A stretch of DNA of 64,000 nt from Shewanella sp. MBTL60-007. Its GTDB lineage: Bacteria > Pseudomonadota > Gammaproteobacteria > Enterobacterales > Shewanellaceae. Location: NCBI RefSeq assembly GCF_019654915.1, contig NZ_BPET01000014.1, positions 1-64,000 of the forward strand, given 5' to 3'. Under the pieces are notes generated by a model. The model searched no databases and was not told where the DNA came from. It saw only the letters and a list, made by a program, of their open reading frames with translations. Positions 45,964 to 55,545 of this stretch are shown piece after piece; the stretch's first letter is position 1, and every line of letters starts with the position of its first letter. A program made the translations under genes and the position numbers.

Positions 45964-47490
45964 TTACTGTCTCGAGAGTGAAGCGAGTAGCCGATCCATC
46001 GCACGATAGCCAAGAGCTTGGGATATATGAGCACGGCTAACACACTCTTCCTGTTGCAGATCGGCTATGGTACGGGCGACTCGCTGAATTCGATGGTAGC
46101 TGCGGACCGACAATCCGAGCCGATGTACGCTCTGTTCTAAAAAGATTAAATCATCACCGCTGAACTTGGCGTCCTGTTTAAGCTGTTTTCCCGTTAGCTC
46201 ACTGTTGAGTACCCCAGAGCGAGCTAGTTGGCACTCTCGGGCGTTTTGCACTCGTCTGGCAATAGTGTTGGTGGTCTCGGCACTCGCGTTTTGGCTATTG
46301 AGCGCACCTATCGGTAGCTTAGGTACATCTATGGTGAGGTCGAAACGATCCAGAAAGGGCCCAGACAGTTTGCTAAGATAACGCTGGATCTGCTCGTTGC
46401 TGGCCCGAGCGTTATCGGCATCGCCACAGGGACTGGGATTCATGGCGGCGATAAGCTGGAAGCGGCTGGCAAAGGTGAGTTTTGCTGCCGCGCGAGAGAT
46501 ACTGACCTCGCCAGTTTCCATTGGCTCACGCAAACAGTCGAGTACCTTTCTGGGAAACTCGGCTACCTCGTCGAGGAACAGCACGCCTCTGTGAGCCAAT
46601 GAGATCTCTCCCGGCTTGGGTTGAGCGCCGCCGCCCACTAATGACACGGCCGAACAGGTGTGGTGTGGACTCCTAAAAGGTCGTTGATAGAATCTATCGG
46701 GTTTGATGTTATTGCCCGCGACAGAGTGAATCGCGGCGACCTCTAACGCCTCGTCATAGTTTAACTTAGGCAGAAGCTGCATCATTCGACTGGCGAGCAT
46801 GGTTTTTCCGGTACCTGGCGGGCCAAGCAGTAGCAGGTTGTGATTGCCCGCCGCGGCGATCTCTAATGCCTGCTTAGCCTGATATTGGCCTATGACTTCG
46901 CTTAAGCAGGACTCTTGAGGGCTTTGCTCCTCGGATAACCATTCAAGGCTTAGGTCTATACTCGGCAGTTGTGACTGACCGTGCAGATAGGCCGCCAGCG
47001 ATTGCAGATGGGTGGCAAGGCAAACTTTCTCGAAACCGACCAGTTCCGCGTCTTCACGGTTATCAATCGGCAAGACTAAGGTACTGTTGTGCTTGCTAGC
47101 TTCTACAATCACAGGGATCAGTCCTTGGCAGTAACGCACGTGACCCGACAGTGCCAGTTCACCAACAAACTCGTGTTGCTCGATGGACTTGAGCGGGATC
47201 TGTTTCGAGGCGGCGAGTATGCCAATAGCGATAGGCAGATCGTAGCGTCCACCTTGTTTGGGCAAATCTGCTGGCGCGAGGTTAACTGTGATACGGCGCA
47301 TGGGGAATTCAAACCCCGCGTTGATCAGTGCGCTTCTTACCCGTTCTTTCGCCTCTTTGACTGAGGCTTCGGGCAGTCCGACTAGGTTGAAGGCTGGCAG
47401 TCCATTGCTTAAGTGGACTTCGACGGTGACGGCAGGGGCTTCGACGCCAAAACTGGCGCGGGTGGCAATACAGGCGATAGGCATAAACAA
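45964..47490 (-). CDS. yifB: YifB/ComM-type AAA+ Mg-chelatase-like ATPase
   Basis: A 508-residue AAA+ protein of the YifB/ComM family. The N-terminal ChlI-like domain (LSNGLPAFNLVGLPEASVKEAKERVRSALINAGFEFP) is followed by the AAA+ module with Walker A GPPGTGKTM and Walker B VLFLDEVAEF, RSPHHTCSAVSLVGGG, and a C-terminal Mg_chelatase domain. In Vibrio and other naturally transformable bacteria, ComM is a helicase that promotes branch migration during uptake of DNA. It is a single gene. Confidence 0.92.
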   Translation of the reverse strand: MFMPIACIATRASFGVEAPAVTVEVHLSNGLPAFNLVGLPEASVKEAKERVRSALINAGFEFPMRRITVNLAPADLPKQGGRYDLPIAIGILAASKQIPLKSIEQHEFVGELALSGHVRYCQGLIPVIVEASKHNSTLVLPIDNREDAELVGFEKVCLATHLQSLAAYLHGQSQLPSIDLSLEWLSEEQSPQESCLSEVIGQYQAKQALEIAAAGNHNLLLLGPPGTGKTMLASRMMQLLPKLNYDEALEVAAIHSVAGNNIKPDRFYQRPFRSPHHTCSAVSLVGGGAQPKPGEISLAHRGVLFLDEVAEFPRKVLDCLREPMETGEVSISRAAAKLTFASRFQLIAAMNPSPCGDADNARASNEQIQRYLSKLSGPFLDRFDLTIDVPKLPIGALNSQNASAETTNTIARRVQNARECQLARSGVLNSELTGKQLKQDAKFSGDDLIFLEQSVHRLGLSVRSYHRIQRVARTIADLQQEECVSRAHISQALGYRAMDRLLASLSRQ

Positions 47491-47601
47491 ATCCTTTTGT
47501 TTTATGTATTGTTTTTAGTTTAGCTAAAGTTTGGTGGTTTGCTTAGGCGTCAACAAAGTTGGGCTTTGGTGAGTTAGACTTTGTCTAACAAACTGGGAGG
47601 A

Positions 47602-47682
47602 ATCAAACTTCGTTTGATAATGGGTCGTGGCTTTGCCACCTATCAGGCTGCGCCTGACTAAAGTCGTGAGCTTCCAGCTCAC
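47602..47682. repeat. String of four mini-hairpins with three-base loops
   Basis: In order: ATCAAAC-TTC-GTTTGAT (47602-47618), GTGGC-TTT-GCCAC (47627-47639), TCAGGC-TGC-GCCTGA (47643-47657), GTGAGCT-TCC-AGCTCAC (47666-47682). Every stem is perfect and every loop is three bases, though the stems have different sequences. Confidence 0.85.
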
Positions 47683-47934
47683 ACACGGGCAAGAAGGAAA
47701 GAGCGAGTCAACAGTAACGCCCTCTTGGCCATTTCATTCATAAAGAGTCCCAGCCGCCCCGACGAAGTTGTTGATCTTCATGCTTATGGATAAATTGCTA
47801 ACGCTTCCGATGGGACATCTGATGCGAATGGATTCACAAATGCCGTGATGGCATTGATGCCATCGTAGAGCTTACAGGGACCCTTTCTTTATTAAAGAAG
47901 TGCAGCGTGCTTCAGCAGTGTCTGCACATACGCC

Positions 47935-48110
47935 GGCCGCAGGCCATTGGAACCGCCGATGCTGGAAGTTGGTTTGATGCTTCCAAAGAAGTCGACCTGC
48001 AAGGTTCTATCTTTCATTGGCTCCAATGCGATAGCTATATTCGCATACCTTGAGCGCTGGCCGCAGGCCATTGGAACCACTGATGCAGGAAGTTGTGTCA
48101 TAGCTTCAAA
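47935..48110. repeat. Partial tandem duplication with 124-bp period
   Basis: GGCCGCAGGCCATTGGAACC starts at 47935 and again at 48059. Similarity continues (GATGC-GGAAGTTG, then GCTTC-AA) for about 50 bases of each copy with a few changes, so the second copy is incomplete. Confidence 0.85.
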
Positions 48111-48178
48111 TGACAATGAAGCTAAAGGTTCACTGCTTTAGCTTTAAAGGCTGCGTTAGTTTCACGCCAATGAAACCC

Positions 48179-49432
48179 TTAACCGTTAGCATCAACATCA
48201 AATACTAAGGTTGTTTGAAACTCAACCCCGTTATCATGAGGGTGATAACCCCACCCCATACGTTCACAAATGCGTTCAACGATAACCAGCCCAACACCAT
48301 AACCGGCGTTGTAAGTTTCATTACCTTCATGACGATTGGTAATCGTCAGTGTATGCCCTGTGAGGACAATGTCGATATCACCGATACTGTAACTGAAGGC
48401 GTTTTTAATAACATTGTTAAGCACGATGGCGATAAAGCTCTGTGGGGCATGGATGAGTTCGGCATCGTTTACACTTAAGCGGTAACAGATATCTTGTCTG
48501 GCGAACAACTCTTTCATTTCGGTGAGCTGTTTGCGTAGCGCCACTTCTAAGTTAACGTCGGCAAAGTAACGTTGCCCAATCGACTCCTTACCCAATAATA
48601 GGAAGGTTTCGGTTAGCACCTGCATCTCGTCGCTGGCCCGCTGCAGACGTTTAACGGCATTAACCGCAAGCGGATGCTGATCGGGTATTTTTGCCAGTAG
48701 CTCGGCCGAGCCTTTTATCACGGTAATCGGGGTTCTTAGCTCATGGGATGCAAAGTGACTGAACTCCTTTTCACGCTGAAAGAAGCCATTAATGTCATTC
48801 TTACTATCAAGCAGGGTTTGCTCAATATTGCGGGTTTCAACAAACTTGGTATCGACACCGAAAGGGGGGTCGTCAGGCGACATATGACTTATTTTGCGCT
48901 CGATAATGGTCAGGGGTTTCGACAGTGTACGGATAAAGTACAAACTATATAGCGTCATTATAAGGCCAATGAGTAGGCCTAATATCAAAATATAGTCGTG
49001 TAAGTGTTCCTCGTATTCATCAAGGTAGTCATCGGCATCATCTTGAAACACAACATACATTAAGCCTTTACCAGAAGGGTGAAGGCTAACAATAAAGTGC
49101 TTATCTTCTTCACCTCTTAATTCCTCATAAAGACCCGGTGATGTATAAGCTTTGAGCCAATGTGGCATCTCCTGTTCGCTCCAATAAGTTTTAAACTCAT
49201 TGGTATTAGGCAATACGGTTTTATCACCATAAACCTTATAGTCTTGCTTGTAACGATACACCTCGGTATCTAGCCAATGGTTAAGACTGATCTTCTCAAT
49301 TTGGTTCTCGGCGATGTAAATTAAAGACCAGAATAGACTGAACATGGCAAAGGTCATCAAACCGAAACTCCAACGGATCTTTCGGTAGATGCTTGGGAAG
49401 TGCTTATGCTTTGAGGCGGTAACCTTGTCCAT
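48179..49432 (-). CDS. Two-component sensor histidine kinase
   Basis: A 417-residue membrane kinase. Helices lie at about 22-42 and 147-170, enclosing a periplasmic sensor of about 100 residues. The histidine is in FASHELRTPITVIKGSAELL; the N box is VLNNVIKNAFSY and a compact G2 box is GYGVGLVIVERI. The ATPase domain is short and divergent but seems complete. The gene overlaps the end of the response-regulator gene by 29 bp and forms a two-gene operon with it. It is divergent (through its partner) from a DUF5666-like lipoprotein that may be its target. Confidence 0.85.
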   Translation of the reverse strand: MDKVTASKHKHFPSIYRKIRWSFGLMTFAMFSLFWSLIYIAENQIEKISLNHWLDTEVYRYKQDYKVYGDKTVLPNTNEFKTYWSEQEMPHWLKAYTSPGLYEELRGEEDKHFIVSLHPSGKGLMYVVFQDDADDYLDEYEEHLHDYILILGLLIGLIMTLYSLYFIRTLSKPLTIIERKISHMSPDDPPFGVDTKFVETRNIEQTLLDSKNDINGFFQREKEFSHFASHELRTPITVIKGSAELLAKIPDQHPLAVNAVKRLQRASDEMQVLTETFLLLGKESIGQRYFADVNLEVALRKQLTEMKELFARQDICYRLSVNDAELIHAPQSFIAIVLNNVIKNAFSYSIGDIDIVLTGHTLTITNRHEGNETYNAGYGVGLVIVERICERMGWGYHPHDNGVEFQTTLVFDVDANG

Positions 49433-50072
49433 GAATTGTCTCTAATCGTGAATGTTCGAAGCCTTTGTCTAGCGAGGTTCGTAGGCCGTAAATGTGGCTC
49501 CTAAGCGCATCGCTCGGTGGCGCTTCATCTCCCCAGACGGCATCGCAGACATCTTGGCGGCTGACAACACTAGGGGCACGTTTGATAAGTACCTTTAATA
49601 TTTTTAACTGAATACGACTGAGTTTTATCGGTTGCTCGGCTCGGGTGACGATATTTGTTTGGGTGTTAATGTTTATGTCAGCAAATGACAAGGTACCGAT
49701 ATCTTGCCGCGGGCCACGATTACTGAGTGCGTGTAGGCGTAGGCTCAGTTCCTCCATGGCAAAGGGCTTGAGTAGATAATCATCGCCTCCAGCCTTAAAG
49801 GCAGCCACTTTATCATCTAGGCTATCTTTAGCGGTTAAGAATAAAATGGGCGTGTTGCAATACAGCTCTTCACGCAGCTTGCGCACAGCGGAGATGCCAT
49901 CAAGTTTAGGCATCATGACATCCATAATAATCACATCGTAACTATTTTCAGATACCAAGTTTATCGCGGCTTCACCGTGGTAGGCGCAATCGATCACCAT
50001 GCCTTCAAGTTCCAAATAGTCGGCGATTGTTTCGGCTAGGTTATGGCTGTCATCAACAATTAGAACTTTCAT
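49404..50072 (-). CDS. OmpR-family response regulator
   Basis: A 222-residue regulator. The receiver has D8/D9 (IVDDSH), phospho-acceptor D51 (VIIMDVMMPKLDG), the threonine in FLTAKDS and K103 region (YLLKPFAMEEL); the C-terminal winged helix includes RIQLKILKVLIKRAPSVVSRQDVCDAVW and RSHIYGLRTSLDKG. It is similar to QseB/PhoP-type regulators. It is first in the operon with the kinase and is divergent from the lipoprotein gene at 50166 with 93 bp between. Confidence 0.88.
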   Translation of the reverse strand: MKVLIVDDSHNLAETIADYLELEGMVIDCAYHGEAAINLVSENSYDVIIMDVMMPKLDGISAVRKLREELYCNTPILFLTAKDSLDDKVAAFKAGGDDYLLKPFAMEELSLRLHALSNRGPRQDIGTLSFADININTQTNIVTRAEQPIKLSRIQLKILKVLIKRAPSVVSRQDVCDAVWGDEAPPSDALRSHIYGLRTSLDKGFEHSRLETIHGQGYRLKA

Positions 50073-50165
50073 AGATTATTTTATCTTTCTTCACGATCGC
50101 TTCACGGGCCAAGTTTTAACATACAGCTAAATTCGATAATCATCTCTTTAATTAAGGGTATTTAG

Positions 50166-51350
50166 ATGAAAAAAGTAGCTTTAGTTTCAACACTTGCTCT
50201 GATTTTAACTGCTTGTGGCGGTGGAAGCGACAGTTCTGACAATGGTAATGGCAACGACAACGGTAACGGTGGTGTTATTACGGCTCCGACAGCGGTTAAA
50301 GGCACAATTGACTCGGTCAATACGACGCAGAATAAAGTCGTTGTAAATGGCTATAGCTATGACGTTGCGGGTGTTTCTTACGGTGACGTGAAACTGAATA
50401 TTAACGATTTGCAGCCTAACATGATGGTGCAAATCGGTGGTCAGCAAAAAGCGGCTGCTGTGCAAGTTAATCTAGAGCCAACAATCACAGGTAAGGTGAC
50501 TGCAATCGATTTTGCAGCGGGTACCTTCGATGTAAACGGTGTGACCTTAACTTATAAGTTATCTAACGAGATCGAAGTGGGTGACTGGGTGATGGTGTCT
50601 TCATTGCCGACTGCTGATGCGGGCTACAAGGTGCTTTCAGTGGTTAAGTTTGAAAATGATGACCTAATTAACCATTACGAAGTGGAAGGTCGTTTATCTA
50701 GCTTAGATGAAAGTGCGATGAGCTTTAAACTTGGTGCTGCATTGCATGTTGATTACTCTGGAGCGCTAGAAGTTGAGGGTAAACTTCAAAACGGTCAATG
50801 GGTTGAAGTGGAAGGCACGATGAACGTGAATACACTTGAAGCGACCAGCGTTGAAGTTGAAGATTATAGCGATCTGGCTAATGACACCGAAGTTGAAGGT
50901 ATCGTGACTTGGGTTGATGCGCAGCAAACGGCATTTGAACTTAACTACCAAGGCCGTTTTGTTGTTAATACTCAAACTAAGTTTGAGGATGGCTTTAAGG
51001 CTGATCTAAAACAAGGTGCGCTAGTTGAAGTGACCTCTGTGAAGCAAGGTACACAACAAGTGGCTACTGAAGTTGAATTCGATGATGACAACTCAACGGG
51101 TAACGACAACGATAACGTTGGTAACTGGAAAGAGTTTGAAGTAGAAGGTAATGTCATTTCATCAGATGCAACTGTAAAAAGCTTTGTAATTAAAGGCGCA
51201 GTTAGCAGCATGACAGTTATCGTTGATGCTAACACTCAGTATGAAGACGGTATTAGTTTCGACACGTTAAACCAGCAACGAATTGAAGTTGAAGGTGTGG
51301 TAATTAACGGTCAAAACATCGCTCGTGAAATCGAAGCCGACAACGATTAA
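50166..51350 (+). CDS. DUF5666-like repeat lipoprotein
   Basis: A 394-residue predicted lipoprotein (lipobox ILTAC) with a Gly/Asn/Asp-rich linker, then four or five repeats of a beta-rich unit of about 70 residues with the theme V.G.V..VD.....F.L.G..V.V...T (KGTIDSVNTTQNKVVVNG, TGKVTAIDFAAGTFDVNG, EGIVTWVDAQQTAFELNY, EGNVISSDATVKSFVIKG). This is the DUF5666 pattern, of unknown function. It is very acidic. It is divergent from a two-component pair, which may regulate it. Confidence 0.75.
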   Translation: MKKVALVSTLALILTACGGGSDSSDNGNGNDNGNGGVITAPTAVKGTIDSVNTTQNKVVVNGYSYDVAGVSYGDVKLNINDLQPNMMVQIGGQQKAAAVQVNLEPTITGKVTAIDFAAGTFDVNGVTLTYKLSNEIEVGDWVMVSSLPTADAGYKVLSVVKFENDDLINHYEVEGRLSSLDESAMSFKLGAALHVDYSGALEVEGKLQNGQWVEVEGTMNVNTLEATSVEVEDYSDLANDTEVEGIVTWVDAQQTAFELNYQGRFVVNTQTKFEDGFKADLKQGALVEVTSVKQGTQQVATEVEFDDDNSTGNDNDNVGNWKEFEVEGNVISSDATVKSFVIKGAVSSMTVIVDANTQYEDGISFDTLNQQRIEVEGVVINGQNIAREIEADND

Positions 51351-51650
51351 TTGTAAATCAATATTTCGAATAGATTGACCCCAAATGCCTTTCAAATTGA
51401 AAGGCATTTTTGTAGCTGATTTTCGCCGCGAGTTGAGGCGTGTCGCCTACTATAGTCAGATTAATTAGCAGATTTTATTGGGCTGTTTAGGGAAAAATTT
51501 ATGCTTGTTAAATTAGCGATTTAGTGCTTTTTCTGCCGCTGGTTCTTTAGAGTAGCTGAAAAAAAATCAGTCATTATTTCGATGGAGTGTGAATATTGAG
51601 TCTACACTGAACGGTAAGTTTTTATACGCCATTACATAAAGGACTATATT
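51351..51650. other. Intergenic region before the Aer-like gene
   Basis: About 300 bp holding only the terminator at 51383-51411 and the presumed promoter of the chemoreceptor gene, which I could not place. Confidence 0.45.
51383..51411 (+). terminator. Terminator after the DUF5666-like gene
   Basis: AAATGCCTTTCAA and TTGAAAGGCATTT form a near-continuous palindrome followed by T residues. Confidence 0.9.
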
Positions 51651-53204
51651 ATGGATGAAGAGTACCAGTATCCTGCCAATTACAATCTAATCTCAATTAC
51701 GTCTCCTTCTAGCCATATTAAATATGCCAGTCCTCACTTTTCTGAAGTAGCCGGTTTTGCAGACGGTGAGCTTGTTGGTCTTCCCCATAATGTTGTCAGA
51801 CATCCAGATATGCCCAAAGCTGCGTTTAAAGATCTTTGGGGCCACTTGCAAAGTGGCAACCATTGGATGGGAATGGTGAAAAACAGCCGTAAGGGCGGAG
51901 GTTATTATTGGGTCGATGCCTTTGCTTCTCCGATAAAAAGCAATGGTGAAATCATCGAGTTACAATCTGTTCGTTTTAAGCCTGAACGTGTACACGTTAA
52001 ACGAGCTGAGGCCGTTTATAAACAGCTATCAAATGACAAGAAACCTTGGCAACTGAGCGTGGGCCTGAGAACTCGTCTGTGGCAACGGAGCGCCTTTTGT
52101 TATGGCATCGCGGCGCTTATCTCATACGCAGTTGCTATGTTTAGTCAAAATACAGCCATTGCGATGGCCTGTTTTTTCCTGCTGGCAACCTTGACGAGTT
52201 ACCTGCTAACACGTCCATTGGAGCGAATGACAAAGGAGGCGCGTAAAGACTTTAATAATCCATTAATGGAGTTGATCTACACCGGAAAGGTGAATGACTT
52301 GTCTGAGATTGAGCTTGCAATGAAGATGCGCAAACAACACGTTAAAGCATTGATTGGGCGCGTTAATATCTCGGTGATGGAGGCCTGTGATAAGACGCTA
52401 GATAACGCAAAATTGGCCACAGAGAATAATCATAAAGTTACTGAGCATCTTAATACCCAAAAAACAGAGATCGAAATGGTGGCAACAGCCGTCAACGAGA
52501 TGCAGGCGGCATCGACTGAGATTTCACAAAATGCTCAGGGTACGGCTGAAGCGACAATGCAGACTCAATCAACGATGTCGGATAATTTGGAGTGTATCAA
52601 TCAGGTCAATAAGTCGATGTTAGAGCTCGTTGATGAACTGGCTTCAATATCCAGCACGGTAGTATCGCTTGATAAGCAAACTCAGCAGATTAGCTCGGTG
52701 ATTGATGTGATCAATGGTATTGCAGAGCAAACCAACCTACTCGCGCTTAATGCGGCGATTGAGGCGGCGAGAGCCGGAGATTCAGGGCGAGGTTTCGCGG
52801 TGGTGTCCGATGAGGTGCGTACCTTAGCCCAGCGTACTCAGGTCGCGACCACCGAGATCCAGACGGCGATTGAACAGATCCAGAGTAATAGTCAGGTTGC
52901 GGTTAAATCACTGGAAGTGGGTAATGACAAGTCGAGTAAAACCGTCGATATCATCAATACCTCGTTGAACAAGATCAATGAACTCGAAGAATTGATTGAG
53001 GGGATCGTTGAGCGAAATCAGCAGATTGCGGTTGCTATCGAAGAGCAAGTGTATGTCTGTAACGAGGTCAACACCAATGTACAGATGGTTAACTGCAAGG
53101 TGTCAGAATCTTATGATTTGATCACCGTGACCAATACCCTTAACCAAGAGGTTGAAAGCAGTACTGGCGATCTGTCGACGACCATCAGAAACTTTAGTAT
53201 GTAG
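51651..53204 (+). CDS. Aer-like PAS-domain chemoreceptor
   Basis: A 517-residue methyl-accepting chemotaxis protein with the sensor inside the cell. An N-terminal PAS domain (residues about 5-115, with [15 protein letters not shown] and [14 protein letters not shown] as in E. coli Aer) probably binds FAD for redox or oxygen sensing. Two close membrane helices (about 148-185) form a hairpin with little periplasmic exposure. The signalling domain has the highly conserved hairpin [19 protein letters not shown] and [16 protein letters not shown]. It is a single gene with a terminator after it. Confidence 0.88.
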   Translation: MDEEYQYPANYNLISITSPSSHIKYASPHFSEVAGFADGELVGLPHNVVRHPDMPKAAFKDLWGHLQSGNHWMGMVKNSRKGGGYYWVDAFASPIKSNGEIIELQSVRFKPERVHVKRAEAVYKQLSNDKKPWQLSVGLRTRLWQRSAFCYGIAALISYAVAMFSQNTAIAMACFFLLATLTSYLLTRPLERMTKEARKDFNNPLMELIYTGKVNDLSEIELAMKMRKQHVKALIGRVNISVMEACDKTLDNAKLATENNHKVTEHLNTQKTEIEMVATAVNEMQAASTEISQNAQGTAEATMQTQSTMSDNLECINQVNKSMLELVDELASISSTVVSLDKQTQQISSVIDVINGIAEQTNLLALNAAIEAARAGDSGRGFAVVSDEVRTLAQRTQVATTEIQTAIEQIQSNSQVAVKSLEVGNDKSSKTVDIINTSLNKINELEELIEGIVERNQQIAVAIEEQVYVCNEVNTNVQMVNCKVSESYDLITVTNTLNQEVESSTGDLSTTIRNFSM

Positions 53205-53226
53205 CATCTTTAATTGCTAGGCTAAC

Positions 53227-53279
53227 GCCGTACTTTCTGGGGGCGCTCTATTTAACCCAGAAAAGTGCGGCTTTGTTCT
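53227..53279 (+). terminator. Terminator after the Aer-like gene
   Basis: GCCG-TA-CTTTCTGGG pairs with CCCAGAAAAGTGCGGC with small bulges, followed by TTTGTTCT. Confidence 0.75.
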
Positions 53280-53420
53280 ATGATGGCATTAACTACCTTG
53301 CTCACTTCCGGTTAAACCTCTACAGCTTTTCCCAACATTATGACGCTAATACCGATAGCGTCAGCTCGTAAACTCTTTATTATAAGGAACATAACTTACG
53401 CTATCCCTAGAAGGTTGATT

Positions 53421-54353
53421 GTGAAACAGTTGGATTTCAATTTGCTCAGAGTATTAGAAGTGCTGCTCGAAGAGCAGAGTGTGACGGCGGCTGCATCGAG
53501 ATTACACTTGAGTCAGTCGGCGGTGAGTAAGCAACTGAGTAAATTGAGAGAAACCTTCGATGATCAGCTGTTCGAACGCACGGCCTATGGGTTAAAAGCC
53601 ACACCTAGAGCCTTGCAGTTAGCCCCTGAGCTACGAGAGGTACTGCAAAAGTTAGATCAATTTACTCGTCCCAGTACCTTTGAGCCTGCCGAGAGTCAGC
53701 GTCGTTTTCGCATGCATATTGTCGAAACGGCCTACTCGCTTACTTACCCACATTTTATGCCTAAGCTATTAAAAGCTGCGCCCCAGGTGAGCATTAATGG
53801 CCACACTTGGTCACACTCCAGCATGGATATGCTACTACGCTGTGAAATCGATATGGGCATCATCTGTCGAGAGTGGGATAAGCGCTCCTTACTGCATATG
53901 AACAACTTACCGGAAGAGCTTGGTGCGACAGAGCTTATTCGCGACTACCCTGTGTGTCTTCTAAGGCGCGATCATCCCGCGCTAAAGGAGTCATGGAACT
54001 TAGAGACTTTTCTAAAGTATCGTCATCTGCAGGTGGCCTTTGGCGGTTTGGAGCAGTGGCTGCTCGATGACGTACTGCGTTTAGAGCACCTACAGCGCGA
54101 TATCGCGGTCAATATGACCGACTTTAATTGCGCGATGGACTTGTGTGAAAACAGCGATCTGATCCTGTGCGCGCCGCGAAAATATATCCAGCAGATGATG
54201 GTTAACTATAATCTGGTCTGCCTCGATGTGCCTGTACATGTGGAACCCGGAGCCTATGTGTTGGTCTGGCATAAGCACTTTAATCTGGATCCGAGTCATA
54301 GCTGGCTACGTAACCTGATTATCGATGGCGTGCGTGATAATAGAAAAGACTAG
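53421..54353 (+). CDS. LysR-family transcriptional regulator
   Basis: A 310-residue regulator with the LysR helix-turn-helix at the N-terminus (FNLLRVLEVLLEEQSVTAAASRLHLSQSAVSKQLSKLRETF) and a substrate-binding domain. The GTG at 53421 is preferred because AGAAGG lies six bases upstream and the length is then typical; the open frame extends to 53340. The binding domain belongs to the NodD/SyrM-like group of LysR proteins. No divergent partner gene is adjacent, so its target is unclear. Confidence 0.82.
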   Translation: MKQLDFNLLRVLEVLLEEQSVTAAASRLHLSQSAVSKQLSKLRETFDDQLFERTAYGLKATPRALQLAPELREVLQKLDQFTRPSTFEPAESQRRFRMHIVETAYSLTYPHFMPKLLKAAPQVSINGHTWSHSSMDMLLRCEIDMGIICREWDKRSLLHMNNLPEELGATELIRDYPVCLLRRDHPALKESWNLETFLKYRHLQVAFGGLEQWLLDDVLRLEHLQRDIAVNMTDFNCAMDLCENSDLILCAPRKYIQQMMVNYNLVCLDVPVHVEPGAYVLVWHKHFNLDPSHSWLRNLIIDGVRDNRKD

Positions 54354-54378
54354 CCACAATAGATTTTAAAAAATAACA

Positions 54379-54420
54379 ATGGACCACGGAGGAGTGATCG
54401 TTTCGTGGTTCATCGCTTTT
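54379..54420 (+). terminator. Hairpin after the LysR gene
   Basis: ATGGACCACG pairs with CGTGGTTCAT (one G-T pair), followed by CGCTTTT. Confidence 0.65.
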
Positions 54421-54496
54421 AAAGAAAAGAATTCCAAATGAACAGGATATCGATTGTGTACATGGCAGTGCTCTGTTCATTAACTTATCGGGGAAG

Positions 54497-55369
54497 TTAA
54501 ATCGCCTGCAGAAAAGCCTCTATAATGGGTTCTTGTATGCGCTTACTCTTACAGCAACAACCTAATTCAAAGGGGGGGATATCAATTGGCGAGGTCAGCA
54601 GTTGAATCCGGTCTCGTACAGGGCTGTTGTTGATCACTACCTCTGGGGTAATGCTCACACCGCAGCCCAGCGCCACCATAGAGGCGATCGCCTCTTGTCC
54701 CGAAACTTGAGCATAAATATTGGGGAGCAATCCCAAAGACTTAAACCAGTTGTCGATACGTTTTCGTCCCGGCCCATGCTCAGGCACGATAAAGGGCAGT
54801 CTATCCCAAGGGATATACGATTCGGTTAACAGTTCTTGGACCTGACACCTGAATGTCGGTGCGATGATCGACAGTGGCACGTCATCGATTTTGGCGAAGT
54901 GCAGGTTATCGGGAAAGGGATCGGGCAGGGCGGCTATAGCGATATCGGCACGGTTGTTGCGCACCTCATTGACCGCATTGGCGGCGTCCCCCGTAGTAAG
55001 AGCGATTTCAACCAGCGGATGCTCACGTCTAAAGCGATCCAATAGTCCAGGAAGATGACTATAGGCTGCGGTTACCGAGCAATATAGGTTTAGCCTTCCT
55101 CGGAGAAAGTCCTGCTTGGGATCGATCTTAGTTTTCAGCTTTCCCCACTGCTCTAGTGTCGATTCGGCAAAGTGGCGATACTCCACTCCTGCACTCGTTA
55201 AGGTCACGCTGCGGTTGTCACGTTGAAACAGCTGGGCACCGACCTCCTCTTCCAGCCTCTGCATGGCTCGGCTCAAGGTGGATGGACTAACATGCATCGC
55301 TTGGGCGGTTCTCGCAAAGTGCAAACTGTCTGCTAAATGCAGGTAGAGTTTTATGGTTCGAATATTCAA
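54497..55369 (-). CDS. ilvY: LysR-type activator IlvY
   Basis: A 290-residue LysR regulator that activates ilvC in response to acetolactate or acetohydroxybutyrate. The sequence follows E. coli IlvY closely (HFARTAQAMHVSPSTLSRAMQRLEEEVGAQLFQRDNR, YCSVTAAYSHLPGLLDRFRREHPLVEI, SGQEAIASMVALGCGV). It is divergent from ilvC, the classic arrangement. By alignment translation should start at the TTG at 55369, which has GGAG eight bases upstream; the frame also offers an ATG at 55426 that would add 19 residues, overlap the operator and not match the family. Confidence 0.9.
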   Translation of the reverse strand: MNIRTIKLYLHLADSLHFARTAQAMHVSPSTLSRAMQRLEEEVGAQLFQRDNRSVTLTSAGVEYRHFAESTLEQWGKLKTKIDPKQDFLRGRLNLYCSVTAAYSHLPGLLDRFRREHPLVEIALTTGDAANAVNEVRNNRADIAIAALPDPFPDNLHFAKIDDVPLSIIAPTFRCQVQELLTESYIPWDRLPFIVPEHGPGRKRIDNWFKSLGLLPNIYAQVSGQEAIASMVALGCGVSITPEVVINNSPVRDRIQLLTSPIDIPPFELGCCCKSKRIQEPIIEAFLQAI

Positions 55370-55403
55370 GTCGAATTCTCCGTGTTGCCGTGACTTATTG
55401 AGT

Positions 55404-55423
55404 TTGCATTGCGAAAAATGCAA
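55404..55423. promoter_or_regulatory. Candidate IlvY operator
   Basis: TTGCATT, six bases, AATGCAA: a perfect 7-bp-arm palindrome between ilvY and ilvC, 35 bp before the proposed ilvY start. A TTGCA...TGCAA dyad fits what is known of LysR and IlvY sites. Confidence 0.6.
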
Positions 55424-55545
55424 CATGACGTTTCGAATATATCATTTTAAGCAACAGAAAGCTTGCGCTATAGTGATTTCAATCACAGCGTGACTCGGCC
55501 AAGAGTCAGCCCGTTTAACTATCCAGAATCAAGGTGGTATATCAG

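Larger units (their letters stand above)
47491..48178. other. 688-bp intergenic region rich in hairpins and repeats
   Basis: No gene is seen. It contains a string of four hairpins with three-base loops (47602-47682), the palindrome GATGGCAT-TG-ATGCCATC near 47850, and a partial tandem duplication with a period of 124 bp (47935-48110), listed separately. A hairpin AAGCTAAAG/CTTTAGCTT (48119-48144) may end the two-component operon to the right. Confidence 0.6.

Noticed and set aside
54090..55058. Several plus- and minus-strand frames within the LysR and ilvY genes
   Set aside because: They are shadows of the two regulator genes with no family resemblance.
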